Assembly (NCBI RefSeq): GCF_000265385.1
Contig: NC_018013.1
Location: 3,330,501-3,394,500 of the forward strand
Direction of reading: 5' to 3'
DNA from: Aequorivita sublithincola DSM 14238
Lineage (GTDB): Bacteria > Bacteroidota > Bacteroidia > Flavobacteriales > Flavobacteriaceae
DNA length: 64,000 nt
Below are positions 44,710-54,998 of this stretch, piece by piece. Both the position numbers and the translations under genes were made by a program. The notes under the pieces are model-generated. The model searched no databases. It had not been told where the DNA came from and saw only the letters and a program-made list of their open reading frames with translations. Each line of letters starts with the position of its first letter. The first letter of the stretch is position 1.

Positions 44710-45615
44710 ATGAAAAAAATTATCTATTTATTTCTGTTCTTTACTTGTTTCGCATGGTCTCAAGCTAAAGATGACATTAGACCGTGCACTTTAACTTCTG
44801 GACATTCAACCAATCAAATAGATTGTGATAGCTATCAATTTACCGCTACCTCGACGGGTGGTACTTATACAAATATTATAGGATATTATTGGAATTTTGG
44901 TGATGGCACTTCTGGGACAGGCCAGACGGTTTCCCACAATTATAATAATAATGGAACGTACACTGTAATTTTAACCACTATTGGCAAAACGAATAGAGGT
45001 TGTTGTTCTACAACAGAATGCTTTACCGTATCTGTTAATTGTATAGGAAGCGATTGTGGTACGTTATTTAATTTTAGTGATGTGGCCGGTAATGGTAATT
45101 GTGACGTTTTACTGATTGTTAGTACAAATGACTATATTCTAGATCCAGGATGGACAATAATAACTGGTGCTAATGCTTACGAATGGCATTTGGTTAATCA
45201 AAATAACAATATTGACAGATATGAATACGGTGGGCCATCCCATTTTGCTGACTTAACTGATGGGGACATTGGGCCATGGACAATTACTTTAAAAATCACC
45301 TTAGAGGACGGAAATGGTAATTTCTGCGCCTTAGAACATACTGAAACTTTAATGTCTGGATGTGGAGGAAATCAGAAAATTATTATTCATCCAAATCCAG
45401 TAAATGATTTTATAAATGTTACATATGAAAAGGTACCTGATAATAACCAAAATATGGAAATATACGATTACTCAGGATTAAAAATTCGTGATGTATTAAT
45501 TCCAAAAAGTAATGACTTTTCGATTGATGTATCCGATTTAAAAAGTGGAATTTATTTTATGAAGATATTTGAAAATGATCAGGTTATCAAAACTGAAAAA
45601 TTTATAAAAGAATAA
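44710..45615 (+). CDS. Secreted PKD-domain protein with T9SS sorting domain
   Basis: 301 residues. Signal peptide (KKIIYLFLFFTCFAWSQ), a PKD domain (IIGYYWNFGDGTSGTGQTVS, then HNYNNNGTYTVIL), a second Cys-containing beta domain and a C-terminal T9SS type A sorting domain beginning IIIHPNPVNDFINV and ending VSDLKSGIYFMKIFENDQ. It should be exported through the outer membrane and attached to the surface. At least nine cysteines suggest disulfides. Followed by a strong terminator; single gene. Confidence 0.9.
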   Translation: MKKIIYLFLFFTCFAWSQAKDDIRPCTLTSGHSTNQIDCDSYQFTATSTGGTYTNIIGYYWNFGDGTSGTGQTVSHNYNNNGTYTVILTTIGKTNRGCCSTTECFTVSVNCIGSDCGTLFNFSDVAGNGNCDVLLIVSTNDYILDPGWTIITGANAYEWHLVNQNNNIDRYEYGGPSHFADLTDGDIGPWTITLKITLEDGNGNFCALEHTETLMSGCGGNQKIIIHPNPVNDFINVTYEKVPDNNQNMEIYDYSGLKIRDVLIPKSNDFSIDVSDLKSGIYFMKIFENDQVIKTEKFIKE

Positions 45616-45640
45616 ATAAAATAGGATATTTATGATAGTA

Positions 45641-45671
45641 ATAGGGCTGTTTGAACAGCCCTATTTTTTTT
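45641..45671 (+). terminator. Rho-independent terminator after the PKD protein gene
   Basis: ATAGGGCTGTT / AACAGCCCTAT stem (from 45641 to 45663) followed by eight T. Confidence 0.88.
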
Positions 45672-46105
45672 GTGATTCTCATTTAAATATTGAATTACTA
45701 GGTGCTTAACAAACTTTTGCGATTTTGTAGCAATGTGTGTTTGTAAATACTAATCCTCCCATCTACAAATGGATCTACCCTTATCCTTTGCTTTACCAAT
45801 GGTCAAGGAATCAATTTTTAACCCTCTACAGTCCTTTTTATAATGATATCCTTTGCTTTGTGGACCGTTGCATATATAATTATTTTAAAAAATAGAAGTT
45901 TGTTGTTTTCAATAATTTGATTGATGCTTGCTACTTTTTAATTAAAGAATTAGTACAATATAATTTAAATTTTCGAAAAATTACATCCGTTTCTAATACT
46001 TTCAAATCGGAAGGAAAACTGTGTATTTATTAAAAATGTAACAAAAATCTGAATAATTCGTCAGTCTTTTGGAATGAGAATGGATGAGGAAGGTAAAATC
46101 TGAGA
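45672..46105. other. AT-rich gap without recognisable gene
   Basis: No open frame of coding character on either strand and no strong hairpin. It presumably contains the promoter of the DUF4386 gene. Confidence 0.5.
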
Positions 46106-46195
46106 ATGAAAAGTTTCAAGGAATTAGATCATTTTGTATTTAAATTCTTTTTGAGATTGCTGAGCCTTTTGCTGCTTGGAACTATTGCGTTATAA
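46106..46195 (+). CDS. Possible 29-residue membrane peptide
   Basis: ATG at 46106, TAA ending at 46195. MKSFKELDHFVFKFFLRLLS followed by LLLLGTIAL would be one short membrane helix. It lies 21 bases before the DUF4386 gene on the same strand, so it may be translated with it, but such frames also arise by chance in AT-rich DNA. Confidence 0.3.
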   Translation: MKSFKELDHFVFKFFLRLLSLLLLGTIAL

Positions 46196-46216
46196 ATTAT
46201 AAATATTAATTAAAAA

Positions 46217-46909
46217 ATGATAACTGATAAAAATTTAGCTCGTATTGCCGGACTTTGTTATCTAATTGTGATAGCTACAGGTTTATTTTCCGAAGTTTTT
46301 GTCCGACAAACATTAAGGGTTGCGAACGATGCTATGACTACGGCCAACAACATCCAAACCTACGAAATGCTATATCGTTGGGGATTTGTGGCGGACATTA
46401 TTAATTTTGTGATTGGTCTGCCAAGCGTTTTAATTATGTACTTTTTGTTCAAAAGAGTGAACAAACTTTTGGTTCAGCTTGCATTAGCATTTGTCATTAT
46501 CCAGACGGCAATTATCGCAGTCAATCTTTTAAATCAAATTTCGCCATTATTAATTTTAAGTAACGATGTTTATCTCAATTCATTTCAGCCAGAACAATTA
46601 GCATCACTTTCATTATTGTCCCTTAATATCCAAGCTCAAGGATATGGTCTTGGCTTGGTGTTTTTTGGTTTTTATTGTATAATTATTGGTTATGTATTAT
46701 TTAAATCTGAAATGCTACCTAAATTCCTCGGCATGCTTTACGTTATTACGGGGCTGTGTTATCTTATAAATAGTTTTGTAATGTTTCTTTCAAAAGGATT
46801 TGAAAATCCATACTTTGTTTATTTGGCAATTCCAATATTTATTGGGGAACTAACATTATGTTTGTGGTTGCTAATTAAAGGGGTTGATACAGCAAAAATT
46901 AGCGGGTGA
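46217..46909 (+). CDS. DUF4386 family membrane protein
   Basis: 230 residues with about six membrane helices. The N-terminus NLARIAGLCYLIVIATGLFS and the later GFYCIIIGYVLFKSEMLPKF with LGMLYVITGLCYL are characteristic of DUF4386. The family has no known function. It stands alone between two intergenic gaps. Confidence 0.85.
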   Translation: MITDKNLARIAGLCYLIVIATGLFSEVFVRQTLRVANDAMTTANNIQTYEMLYRWGFVADIINFVIGLPSVLIMYFLFKRVNKLLVQLALAFVIIQTAIIAVNLLNQISPLLILSNDVYLNSFQPEQLASLSLLSLNIQAQGYGLGLVFFGFYCIIIGYVLFKSEMLPKFLGMLYVITGLCYLINSFVMFLSKGFENPYFVYLAIPIFIGELTLCLWLLIKGVDTAKISG

Positions 46910-47093
46910 TAAAGGTATTTTAAAATAAATAGATATTAAATATTTAATTCCAATTTTGGCTGCATTCTTTAGAGTACGAATTTGATGTTTATATTATAGC
47001 TTCCTTGGAAATAATGAAGTTCTTGTGAAGTTCCTGTGTCAGGATAATTGTAATTCAAATTTTAGTTTGGCAATCTTTCCAATAATTTTTTAA

Positions 47094-47534
47094 TCACAGA
47101 TGTCTTAGGAAAAACAACATGACCAAACCGAAAATAATGTGTCCAACTACCAATTGACAATAAAACAAAATCCTATTATTTACGGGAGGATTTGGGTGTA
47201 CTGCAAATGCTAGCGCGTATATTATTACTCCTAATATACCGCCAAAAAACCCATATATGAAGCCAGTGAAATATGTTAGATCGACAAGAAAATAAATTCT
47301 GATTATTTTAAAAACCGCTACAAACAAAATGCCAACAGCGAAATGAATGATCCAGCCATAAATATCATGCCTTTTTACATAAGATTGATTTTTAAGGGTT
47401 TTAAAGATTATAAGATTTATAATCTGAGGTTCTTTAAAATTACTTTTTAAGAAGAACGACAGGACATAACTGAAAAAAGTCATAACAATAGTGGCAAAAA
47501 TTCCAGCAATAAAAATTTGGGAAACGAATGACAT
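47094..47534 (-). CDS. Four-helix membrane protein of unknown function
   Basis: 146 residues with four hydrophobic stretches (IFIAGIFATIVMTFFSYVLS, IIHFAVGILFVAVFKII, FTGFIYGFFGGILGVIIYAL, VVGHIIFGLVMLFFLRHL). The arrangement of conserved His and Gly in HFAVG and VGHIIFG recalls DUF2938-like membrane proteins, but I cannot assign it. Opposite in direction to the DUF4386 gene. Confidence 0.7.
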   Translation of the reverse strand: MSFVSQIFIAGIFATIVMTFFSYVLSFFLKSNFKEPQIINLIIFKTLKNQSYVKRHDIYGWIIHFAVGILFVAVFKIIRIYFLVDLTYFTGFIYGFFGGILGVIIYALAFAVHPNPPVNNRILFYCQLVVGHIIFGLVMLFFLRHL

Positions 47535-47861
47535 ATATTCTACAAATAAATTTTCCTAGAAGTAAATTTATAAATTAAAGTGTTATAAGACTAAAATGTA
47601 TTTGATTGCATTAATATTCTAATCGATTTCAACAAAAATGAAGTGAATAATTTTTTTATGGGAATTGTAATTTTAAAAAACCTTTTTGAAAATTTGGCTA
47701 TACTATATTTTTCTGTTGTAGTAAGTTGAAAAAAGAAGACCTTTCATTTGTATACTATCAAAAATATATTTGATTGAGTCATTAACATATTCTAACCTGC
47801 AATAAATTTGCAGAAAATTAATTCAGGGTAACGCTATTTTGGGGTTAAAACTGATTACGAT

Positions 47862-47993
47862 ATGCCTGATAAAAAAGCGAAATTTTCAATTTTGAATAGT
47901 CCAAAATTTTTAATTTTTATTTTTGTTATAGGATTAGTATTATTTTTCGCTATTTTATTTCTTATGATTTTGCTGCACTATGAAATTCGCTAA
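47862..47993 (+). CDS. Possible single-pass membrane peptide (43 aa)
   Basis: ATG at 47862, TAA at 47991-47993. A hydrophilic start (MPDKKAKFSILNSP) precedes one long hydrophobic helix (FLIFIFVIGLVLFFAILFLM) and a short basic tail. The clean N-in layout makes it plausible as a real small gene. No family recognised. Confidence 0.45.
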   Translation: MPDKKAKFSILNSPKFLIFIFVIGLVLFFAILFLMILLHYEIR

Positions 47994-48143
47994 TTATTGG
48001 AAAGTTCTTATTAAATTAGCAGTCCTTTAATAAGAAAAAGAGTTTTAAATTTGTTTAGATTCTTTAGCCTACTCGAGTTGAATTTTATTATGAATTATTA
48101 TTATAAAATTTATAATTTGAACATTTTTTCAAAAACTTTTAAT

Positions 48144-48287
48144 ATGGAAGATAAAGAAGACAATACCCGGCCAGATCAACGACCTATAGATCCAGATAAA
48201 AACAATGCAAACCAGGAGAAGGAATACAGAAAAGATAAACGGAAAGGGAAAATAGATAAGGATGATATAGGTGAGTTGGAGGATTGA
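48144..48287 (+). CDS. Small charged protein (47 aa)
   Basis: I use the ATG at 48144; the frame is open upstream to 48051, but that part looks non-coding. The product (MEDKEDNTRPDQRPIDPDKN ... KGKIDKDDIGELED) is almost entirely charged or polar and probably disordered, similar to small stress-related hydrophilic proteins in this phylum. It is close to a CsbD gene on the opposite strand. Confidence 0.45.
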   Translation: MEDKEDNTRPDQRPIDPDKNNANQEKEYRKDKRKGKIDKDDIGELED

Positions 48288-48408
48288 TTAAAATTAGAAT
48301 GCTCAATTCTTATTTTAAAGCTCTTTTTGTATTAACTCAAAGGCAGCTGATTTTCAGCCAATTTAATCTTTAAAAAATTACAATCCGTAAAAACACAGTA
48401 TTACCACT

Positions 48409-48436
48409 TAAATAAAAATCCCGCAATTTGCGGGAT
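48409..48436 (-). terminator. Rho-independent terminator after the CsbD gene
   Basis: ATCCCGC (48418-48424) / GCGGGAT (48430-48436). On the minus strand the stem is followed by TTTTTATTTA, fitting the end of the CsbD transcript. Confidence 0.75.
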
Positions 48437-48464
48437 ATATATATTAATAATTAGCGACTAAGTC

Positions 48465-48665
48465 TTAATCAAACTTCATATCATCAAAGAACTTATTGAC
48501 ATTTTCCTTAGTCTCTCCTGTTCTTTTTTGAATTCTACCTTTTAATTCGTCTTCTTTACCTTCGGCGTAATCCAAATCATCATCGGTAAGATCGCCCCAT
48601 TGTTGTTTTATTTTTCCTTTAGCAATATTCCAATTGCCTTTCATTTTATCTGAAAATGCACTCAT
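48465..48665 (-). CDS. CsbD family stress protein
   Basis: 66 residues with the family signature: FSDKMKGNWNIAKGKIKQQW, GDLTDDDLDYAEGKEDELKG, ending RTGETKENVNKFF. CsbD-like proteins are small, hydrophilic general-stress proteins with no known activity. Followed by a clear terminator. Confidence 0.93.
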   Translation of the reverse strand: MSAFSDKMKGNWNIAKGKIKQQWGDLTDDDLDYAEGKEDELKGRIQKRTGETKENVNKFFDDMKFD

Positions 48666-49338
48666 AACTTATATTTTTTTAGGTTAATAATTTTGTTGAT
48701 TGAATTTACGAACTTATTTTATCTTTTCTGGACTTTGAATCGATATTTCTTTCTAATTAAAGAAACTTTAACTGTAAAAATGGTTTTAGATTAATTCGTG
48801 AATGATACGAGCTAACAAAAATTTTCTCACCATTTTTATTTAATATCATTTTAAACCATTCAAATAAAACACTGCGAAAGCAAGTGAATTTCTCTGAAGA
48901 ATTTTAGATTATTATATTCTCTGCTTATTTATATTCTTAACTTCAACCTCACCAATATAACTAATAGCAGAATATTAATGAATTTGAGAGCACTTTTAAA
49001 ATGCGGGAATGATCAATTTTAAGGTTTAAGATTATATATATACTCCAAATTGCAAACGACGATCTCTGTTTGCGGTTTAATTTAATAGATAATTGTTAGG
49101 CAAAGGGATTGGAACTTTCGTAAGAAACTACTACTGCTGAGAGCTGAAATTAGTATTGAAAAATGATTTTATTTTGAACAATTCAACTTTTCCCCGAAAA
49201 AATAGGGGGATTTACCTGTACGATAAATCCCACATTCTTCGTAACTTAGATAAAATTTCTGCAGAATTTTTATACTTATTTTGATGGAGGAACCCGAAAA
49301 GCCAGTTTATAGAGTAGGGATAAAATAAATTTATTCTC
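48666..49338. other. Long AT-rich gap upstream of the subtilisin-like protease
   Basis: No coding-like frame. A small hairpin TCCCC (49191-49195) / GGGGA (49206-49210) with an A-rich loop lies 130 bases before the protease start and may be part of its regulation. The remainder shows nothing I can name. Confidence 0.45.
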
Positions 49339-51954
49339 ATGAAAAAGCTTACAATTTTTCTACTGACCATTTTCTTGATAACAGGAGCGACTATTTACTC
49401 ACAAGAAAAAATGACAATTAATCAACAGATTTTCACAAAAGTTGATTTGGATTGGAAATTAATAGACCAAAAGACAGGTAATTTATTTAATCTAAGCGAC
49501 GAATTAACTATTCAATTTAAAAGCTCTCCATCCCAGGAAAAAATTAAACAATTGGAAAAAGCCTATGGCATGAAACTAGTTAGAAGTAATAAGCTCGGGT
49601 TTTATGACTTTCGTCCCGTCCAAAAGCAAAATTTAATAGATATATATCGGCAATTGCTCAAAAACCCGATTGTAAAGGATGTATTTGCAAATACTATTGG
49701 AAAATATATATTAATACCGAATGATACACAATATACTGCACAATGGTATCTGGAACAAGCCAGCGATGCTGATATAGATATTTCCAATGCTTGGGATATA
49801 ACAACTGGAAATAGTAGTGTTGTGGTGGCTATTTTAGATTCTGGATCAGATTGGACCCATCAAGATTTAGGATTTGGAACAGATTCCTACCAAAATATCC
49901 ATTTAAATACTGGAGAAGATAGTTGGACTAACCCGAATAATCCAGCTACAGGAAATGGAGTGGATGATGATGGAAATGGATATATTGATGATTGGAAAGG
50001 ATGGGATTTTGGAAATTCCAATAACGATTCCCGTGGACCTTATTTTCACGGAACTCACGTTGCTGGCATAATAGGCGCTAAAACAAATAATGGTATTGGA
50101 ATTTCTGGTATTGCAGGAGGAAATAATAGTCCAGGCGCAGGATTAATGATTGTTGGTGTTGGAGATTACGGTCCCAACTCAGCTGCAATGGACGATGCTA
50201 TTCTTTACGCAATGGACAATGGCGCAAAAATAATTCAACTTAGTTTAACTGTTGCGCCATCCTCAGCAATTGATGCTGCACTGCAGGCTGCGTATATTAG
50301 TGGTGTTTTTATTGTATGTTCATCAGGAAATGGAAGCAGTACCAGCATTGGTTATCCCTCGTCCAATTCCTATGTATTTTCTGTTGGGGCCACTACCCAA
50401 ACCGATATAAAAGCGGGCTTTTCTAATTCAGGAACTGATTTAGATCTGGCAGCACCTGGGGTTAGCATTTTGAGTACTCAAATCGGGAATACCTATGGCT
50501 ATAGTGATGGAACTTCATTTTCTTCGCCAATTGTATCTGCAACTGTGGCATTAATGCTTTCAGTAGATGCGACATTAACAAATGAAGAAATTGAATATAC
50601 GTTAAAATGCACAGCAGATAAAGTGGGCAGCTATAATTACAATTGGAATCCTTCCAAACAAGGGCACTCTAAAGAATTGGGCTATGGACGTTTAAATGCA
50701 TATCAAGCTGTTTTAGCCGTAAGTACTTCAGATATTTATACAAGAGATACTCCTACTGACAATGGCGTAGAACCTTCGTCTGGAATTATGTGGGCAAGTC
50801 CTGATATTTGGGTGCGTAATGACGATGATGGTGGTTTGACCAATGAAAATCCAGAATATAAGACTTCAAGTCCTAATTGGGTTTACATTCGGATTAATAA
50901 TAAAGATTGTTCTAAAATAGATGACGCAAGTGTGAAGCTATATTTCAGTAAGGCATCAACAGGACTTTCTTGGCCGTTGCACTGGAACAATTATTATGAA
51001 TTCGTGGGTAGCAATAGTGTTTTACATGGAGATTATATTGGCTCTACTTCAATTCCCATGTCCATTCAAGAAGAAGTAATTGTTAAAATACCATGGTATC
51101 CTCCAAATCCTGCGGATTATATAAATGATGTTCACCATTTCTGTTTACTTAGTAGAATTGAATCAGCTTCTGATCCCATTGGAACAGAAGGAAATTCTGT
51201 AAATACCAATACTATTAATAATAATAATATCTCTTGGAAAAATGTAAGTGTCTATGATTTAAATCAATTTGATTCTAATGCTCCTTGGGTTTTTATTAGA
51301 AATGTAGATAAAAAGAACCAAAGTATAAACTTGAATTTAAATCTGACGGAAAATAATACTGGAGTTGCTTTTAAAGATATTGGAAAGTTTTATATTAAGG
51401 CTGACAAAAAATTAGAGAGATTATTAGAAAAAAGCAAGTTGGAAGGTATAAAACGAGTAGATAAGCAAACCTATCAAATAATATATCCAGAAGCTCGTAT
51501 AGATAATATTCTAGCTAAAGCTTTTGAGACATATAGTTTAAAGTTTTATATTATACCTAATCAAGAATTGCCAGAAGGGAAGAGCATTACTTATGATATA
51601 ATTCAAACTGATGCAAGACAAAATAATGTTGGAGGCGAGAGATATACGATAGGTAATTTCAAGAAGAAAAAATCTTCTAATCAAAATTCAGTTATTGATG
51701 AAAATAATAATGAGAAGAATTTCTATAGTATTGTTCCTAATCCAACTTCGGGGGAAATTAATATTCTTTTTGATAAAACCTATTCAGGTATTTCAATAAC
51801 AGTGAAGAGTATTACAGGGCAAGATTTTGGGGCAAAGTATTTGCAGAAAGGTAATGAGGTTTCACTTAATATCAATGGACCAAAAGGACTTTATTTCGTT
51901 AGCGTATTAACTGATGAAGGATTTTCAAAGGTTTCGAAAGTTTTAAAAGAATAA
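49339..51954 (+). CDS. Secreted subtilisin-like (S8) protease with T9SS sorting domain
   Basis: 871 residues: signal peptide (KKLTIFLLTIFLITGATIYS), a propeptide to about 140, and the S8 catalytic domain with Asp167 (VAILDSGSDWTH), His237 (HGTHVAGI), the oxyanion asparagine in CSSGNGSS and Ser393 (GTSFSSPIVSA). A long beta-rich region follows and the C-terminus is a T9SS type A sorting domain (SIVPNPTSGEINILF, GLYFVSVLTDEGFSKV). It should be a surface-exposed or released protease. Single gene with its own terminator. Confidence 0.95.
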   Translation: MKKLTIFLLTIFLITGATIYSQEKMTINQQIFTKVDLDWKLIDQKTGNLFNLSDELTIQFKSSPSQEKIKQLEKAYGMKLVRSNKLGFYDFRPVQKQNLIDIYRQLLKNPIVKDVFANTIGKYILIPNDTQYTAQWYLEQASDADIDISNAWDITTGNSSVVVAILDSGSDWTHQDLGFGTDSYQNIHLNTGEDSWTNPNNPATGNGVDDDGNGYIDDWKGWDFGNSNNDSRGPYFHGTHVAGIIGAKTNNGIGISGIAGGNNSPGAGLMIVGVGDYGPNSAAMDDAILYAMDNGAKIIQLSLTVAPSSAIDAALQAAYISGVFIVCSSGNGSSTSIGYPSSNSYVFSVGATTQTDIKAGFSNSGTDLDLAAPGVSILSTQIGNTYGYSDGTSFSSPIVSATVALMLSVDATLTNEEIEYTLKCTADKVGSYNYNWNPSKQGHSKELGYGRLNAYQAVLAVSTSDIYTRDTPTDNGVEPSSGIMWASPDIWVRNDDDGGLTNENPEYKTSSPNWVYIRINNKDCSKIDDASVKLYFSKASTGLSWPLHWNNYYEFVGSNSVLHGDYIGSTSIPMSIQEEVIVKIPWYPPNPADYINDVHHFCLLSRIESASDPIGTEGNSVNTNTINNNNISWKNVSVYDLNQFDSNAPWVFIRNVDKKNQSINLNLNLTENNTGVAFKDIGKFYIKADKKLERLLEKSKLEGIKRVDKQTYQIIYPEARIDNILAKAFETYSLKFYIIPNQELPEGKSITYDIIQTDARQNNVGGERYTIGNFKKKKSSNQNSVIDENNNEKNFYSIVPNPTSGEINILFDKTYSGISITVKSITGQDFGAKYLQKGNEVSLNINGPKGLYFVSVLTDEGFSKVSKVLKE

Positions 51955-51977
51955 GTATTACTTTTATTTTAATTAAT

Positions 51978-52009
51978 AAGAGGCTCCCAAATAGGGAGCC
52001 TCTTTTTTT
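51978..52009 (+). terminator. Rho-independent terminator after the S8 protease gene
   Basis: GAGGCTCCC (51980-51988) / GGGAGCCTC (51994-52002) followed by seven T. Confidence 0.9.
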
Positions 52010-52633
52010 CGGATTAAGGGTAGTGAAATTACAAATATTTTACAATTTATAAGAAAATTTGAACAACATTACTTCTTGTCCTTATTGCTATAATGATGAT
52101 ATATAAAATGAAAAAAAAATAATATTTAGTATTGATAGTAAAATTTTAAATCATTAGAAGATGGGACTAAAATTTTTTAAATTTAAAATTTCAATTACCA
52201 AAATTTTGCTTAAAATGCAAGCTAAGTGTTGAACGAGTTTAAATATTGAATCAAGTTTTAGCAAATTTTGTAGCGAACGTAAATTAAAAGATGCAGATGA
52301 TTTGAAGTTTAATCGATTCCGGTATTTTTTGAAGAATAAGCGATCAAGAAAACGGAATCTTAATCTTTAAAGCTTTGTTCAAGATTTTTTGAAGAAGATC
52401 TCTCTACGGAATTAAGCTTACCTGCAACACAGTAAAATGAGCTTACTTCATTCTCAATTTCAAATATATTTTCTGTTATTAATACAAGATTAATAAGCCC
52501 GTCAAAAAAAAAAATCAAGGATATTAATTTAATTTATAAATTGAATCAGCTAAAAAAATATTTTATAAAATGCCTAACTAAATGTTTCAATTCATAATTT
52601 AGCAGAAGGTTACAATATAATTACATTTATAGC
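52010..52633. other. AT-rich gap without recognisable gene
   Basis: Only chance short frames are present, for example one of about 22 codons at 52161. No repeat or strong hairpin. Probably holds the promoter of the DUF3891 gene. Confidence 0.5.
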
Positions 52634-53374
52634 ATGATCGTAAATAAATCTATAAAAGGTTTACACATTATTTTTCATCAGGCTCATGGTTTATTGGCCG
52701 GAAAAATAGCCAATGAAATTAAAGAAGAGTTTAGACCGCCCCATTGGTTTGAGACCCTTATTGCGGTTTGTGAACACGATGACAGACAACTTAATTTTAA
52801 AGAAAAAGATTATCTGTCTGAGATTGGGGTTCCTCTGGATTTTACGGAAGATAAATCAACTGTGAAAGAAGTTCTTGAAAGAATGGAAAAAATAATCAGC
52901 AGCGCCAATAACAAATCTCGGTGGATTAGGCTGCTTATTTCGTACCATCTAGAATTTATTTATTCAGACTACAAAAATAGTAGTAAGCAGATAGCTCAAT
53001 TTTTTGAGAATGAAGAAATTGAGCGAAAAATTATTTTGAAGGTCTATAAATTTTCAGATGTAAAGGCAAGAGCATATTATGAGTTTTTACGTTTCTGCGA
53101 TAGATTATCTTTAATTCTCTGCAATGATGAAGCACCAGATTGTGAAAGATTATTGGAAATAAATACTTCGATTAAAGAAGAGACTTACTTCATTAAAAAA
53201 TCTGAGGATGACACCTTAGTCATTTCACCTTGGATTTTCACTTCGGCTAAATTTGAGCTTTCGGTTGAAGAACGTATTCTTAAACAAACCCAATTTTCCT
53301 CAGCCAAAGAATTTGAATCGATTTTAATGGCAACACCTCCAAGTTTGAAGAAATGGAAACTCGGCAAATTATAA
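52634..53374 (+). CDS. DUF3891 family protein
   Basis: 246 residues. The N-terminal HQAHGLLAGKIANEI and AVCEHDDRQLNF, together with YEFLRFCDRLSLILC, give the His/Asp pattern of DUF3891, which looks like a metal-binding helical fold similar to HD-type proteins. The activity is unknown. It begins a plus-strand group with a DUF421 gene and two small genes. Confidence 0.85.
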   Translation: MIVNKSIKGLHIIFHQAHGLLAGKIANEIKEEFRPPHWFETLIAVCEHDDRQLNFKEKDYLSEIGVPLDFTEDKSTVKEVLERMEKIISSANNKSRWIRLLISYHLEFIYSDYKNSSKQIAQFFENEEIERKIILKVYKFSDVKARAYYEFLRFCDRLSLILCNDEAPDCERLLEINTSIKEETYFIKKSEDDTLVISPWIFTSAKFELSVEERILKQTQFSSAKEFESILMATPPSLKKWKLGKL

Positions 53375-53530
53375 TTGTCGAAGCGTTTAGCAAACCAACA
53401 AGATTTTTAGTAAATATAGTTTCAAATGAGCTATTTTAAAATGTTTTTGAATCCATTTAAAAACATTCAAATTTTTAGATTTGATTACTTTAAGGTGAAC
53501 ATTAAATCCATAAGTTCTAAATAATCCATT

Positions 53531-54109
53531 ATGATCGAAGGAAGTGAATATTTTTTTGATTTTCAACGAATTTTCATAGGCGATTTTGACCTGATGATTT
53601 ATTTGGAAATAGTGCTTAGAGTCGTGATAATTATGACCTACACAATAATAATTATTAGATGGATTGGCAAACGTGCTGTTGGCGGTTTAGGAAGTGCCGA
53701 TGTTTTAATAATAATTGCGATGGGTAGTGCTGTAGGGGATGCAATGCTTTATCCTACAATTCCCTTAAGCGTTGCCATAACTGTCATTACATTAATTGCC
53801 GCTTTCCAAAAGCTCTACGTCTATATTAGTGTCCGAAATAATAAGGTGCGAAAAATCACCCATCCTTCAGTTCTTAAGTTAGTTGCAAATGGTAAACTTT
53901 TAGAAAAGAATTTTAAAGTAGATGAGATTGACAAAAACGAAGTTTTAATGTTGCTTAGACAAAATGGAATTAAATATCTATCTGAGGTTGAACACGCTTA
54001 TTACGAACAATCGGGCGAACTAAGTGTTTATAAATATGATAATCCTATTTTGGAAAATTCAATTTTGCCTGAAAATGTTGATAGTATTGACTATAAAGAT
54101 AATACATAA
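53531..54109 (+). CDS. DUF421 (YetF-like) membrane protein
   Basis: 192 residues with three N-terminal membrane helices (IVLRVVIIMTYTIIIIRWIG; IIIAMGSAVGDAMLYP; IPLSVAITVITLIAAFQ) and a cytoplasmic C-terminal domain typical of DUF421 (LVANGKLLEKNFKVDEIDKN, EVLMLLRQNGI). The Bacillus relatives are linked with sporulation and stress. Here it lies beside DUF3891 and 10 kb from CsbD, suggesting general stress physiology. Confidence 0.9.
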   Translation: MIEGSEYFFDFQRIFIGDFDLMIYLEIVLRVVIIMTYTIIIIRWIGKRAVGGLGSADVLIIIAMGSAVGDAMLYPTIPLSVAITVITLIAAFQKLYVYISVRNNKVRKITHPSVLKLVANGKLLEKNFKVDEIDKNEVLMLLRQNGIKYLSEVEHAYYEQSGELSVYKYDNPILENSILPENVDSIDYKDNT

Positions 54110-54147
54110 GAATTATTTTTTACCACTGTAAATTGAGCCAATAAATT

Positions 54148-54771
54148 ATGTTATACCCCAAAATTCCAATACAAAATAAGGGAGATTATCATGACTTTGT
54201 CAGCACTATCTGTGCCGATTCTATTGATGAGGCAAATAGAAATTTTAAAAATTTAATCTTAAGATTAAAATCAGTGAATGACTGGCATTCTTATTCTGAA
54301 GAGGTTAATGCGAATTTTAGTTTAATAGATTACAACACAAGTGAAATTACCACAAACGTCGCCATTGATAATTTAATTAAAATTGATATTCCAGGTCCTG
54401 GAAGTCCAAGCGGTAACGGAAGCGATTGGACAAAAATAATTGATTTGCAAAATGGATTAAATAATTATCAAAGTCCTTTTTTTGCGATAACAATAAGGAC
54501 TTGCAGTGCACCAGGATCTGAAGATATCACAACTGTACAATTTTATACAGAAGAATCGACAAATACTTTTATAGTAAGGAGAATTGGCACTTGTATTTAT
54601 GCAGAAGTTCACGGACGCAATCTACAAGAAAACTCTAAGGATGTACCGTTAACAGATTTGGTTAGAAACAAAGCAATAGTTATAGGAAGTAAGATTGCTA
54701 TACGTAATTTAAAATGGGTGGCTCTTACAGAAGCGCTAATTGAACCATTTGAAATCAAACAAAATTTATAG
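54148..54771 (+). CDS. Conserved hypothetical protein
   Basis: 207 residues, no signal peptide or membrane segment. It has a glycine-rich turn (DIPGPGSPSGNGSDWTKI) in the middle and a beta-rich second half (PFFAITIRTCSAPGSEDITT). I do not recognise the family. It starts 38 bases behind the DUF421 gene and is probably co-transcribed with it. Confidence 0.65.
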   Translation: MLYPKIPIQNKGDYHDFVSTICADSIDEANRNFKNLILRLKSVNDWHSYSEEVNANFSLIDYNTSEITTNVAIDNLIKIDIPGPGSPSGNGSDWTKIIDLQNGLNNYQSPFFAITIRTCSAPGSEDITTVQFYTEESTNTFIVRRIGTCIYAEVHGRNLQENSKDVPLTDLVRNKAIVIGSKIAIRNLKWVALTEALIEPFEIKQNL

Positions 54772-54820
54772 TTGCTTTAACAGAAAAAAGACAGCAAATT
54801 ATTATATTAAATAAAAAATT

Positions 54821-54937
54821 ATGAAAAAAAGTACACGTAAAACAATTTCGAGAATATTTACTTTAACTACAATAGCACAGGTTGGATTCTATGCTTATTT
54901 GTATTTTAGAAATTCAAAGAATAAGAAAGCTAAATAA
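54821..54937 (+). CDS. Small basic membrane peptide (38 aa)
   Basis: ATG at 54821, TAA ending at 54937. A basic start (MKKSTRKTISR), one hydrophobic stretch (IFTLTTIAQVGFYAYLYF) and a lysine-rich end. It lies in line with the plus-strand genes before it and is followed by a terminator, which supports expression. Confidence 0.5.
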   Translation: MKKSTRKTISRIFTLTTIAQVGFYAYLYFRNSKNKKAK

Positions 54938-54963
54938 AGAAAAAACAACTTTTAGGAAAATGG

Positions 54964-54992
54964 GTGTCGAGAAAATTCTTGACACTTTTTTT
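54964..54992. terminator. Terminator between the plus-strand group and ligD
   Basis: GTGTCGAGAA (54964-54973) pairs with TTCTTGACAC (54976-54985) with one G-T pair, followed by eight T on the plus strand. Confidence 0.75.
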
Positions 54993-54998
54993 TCGAAA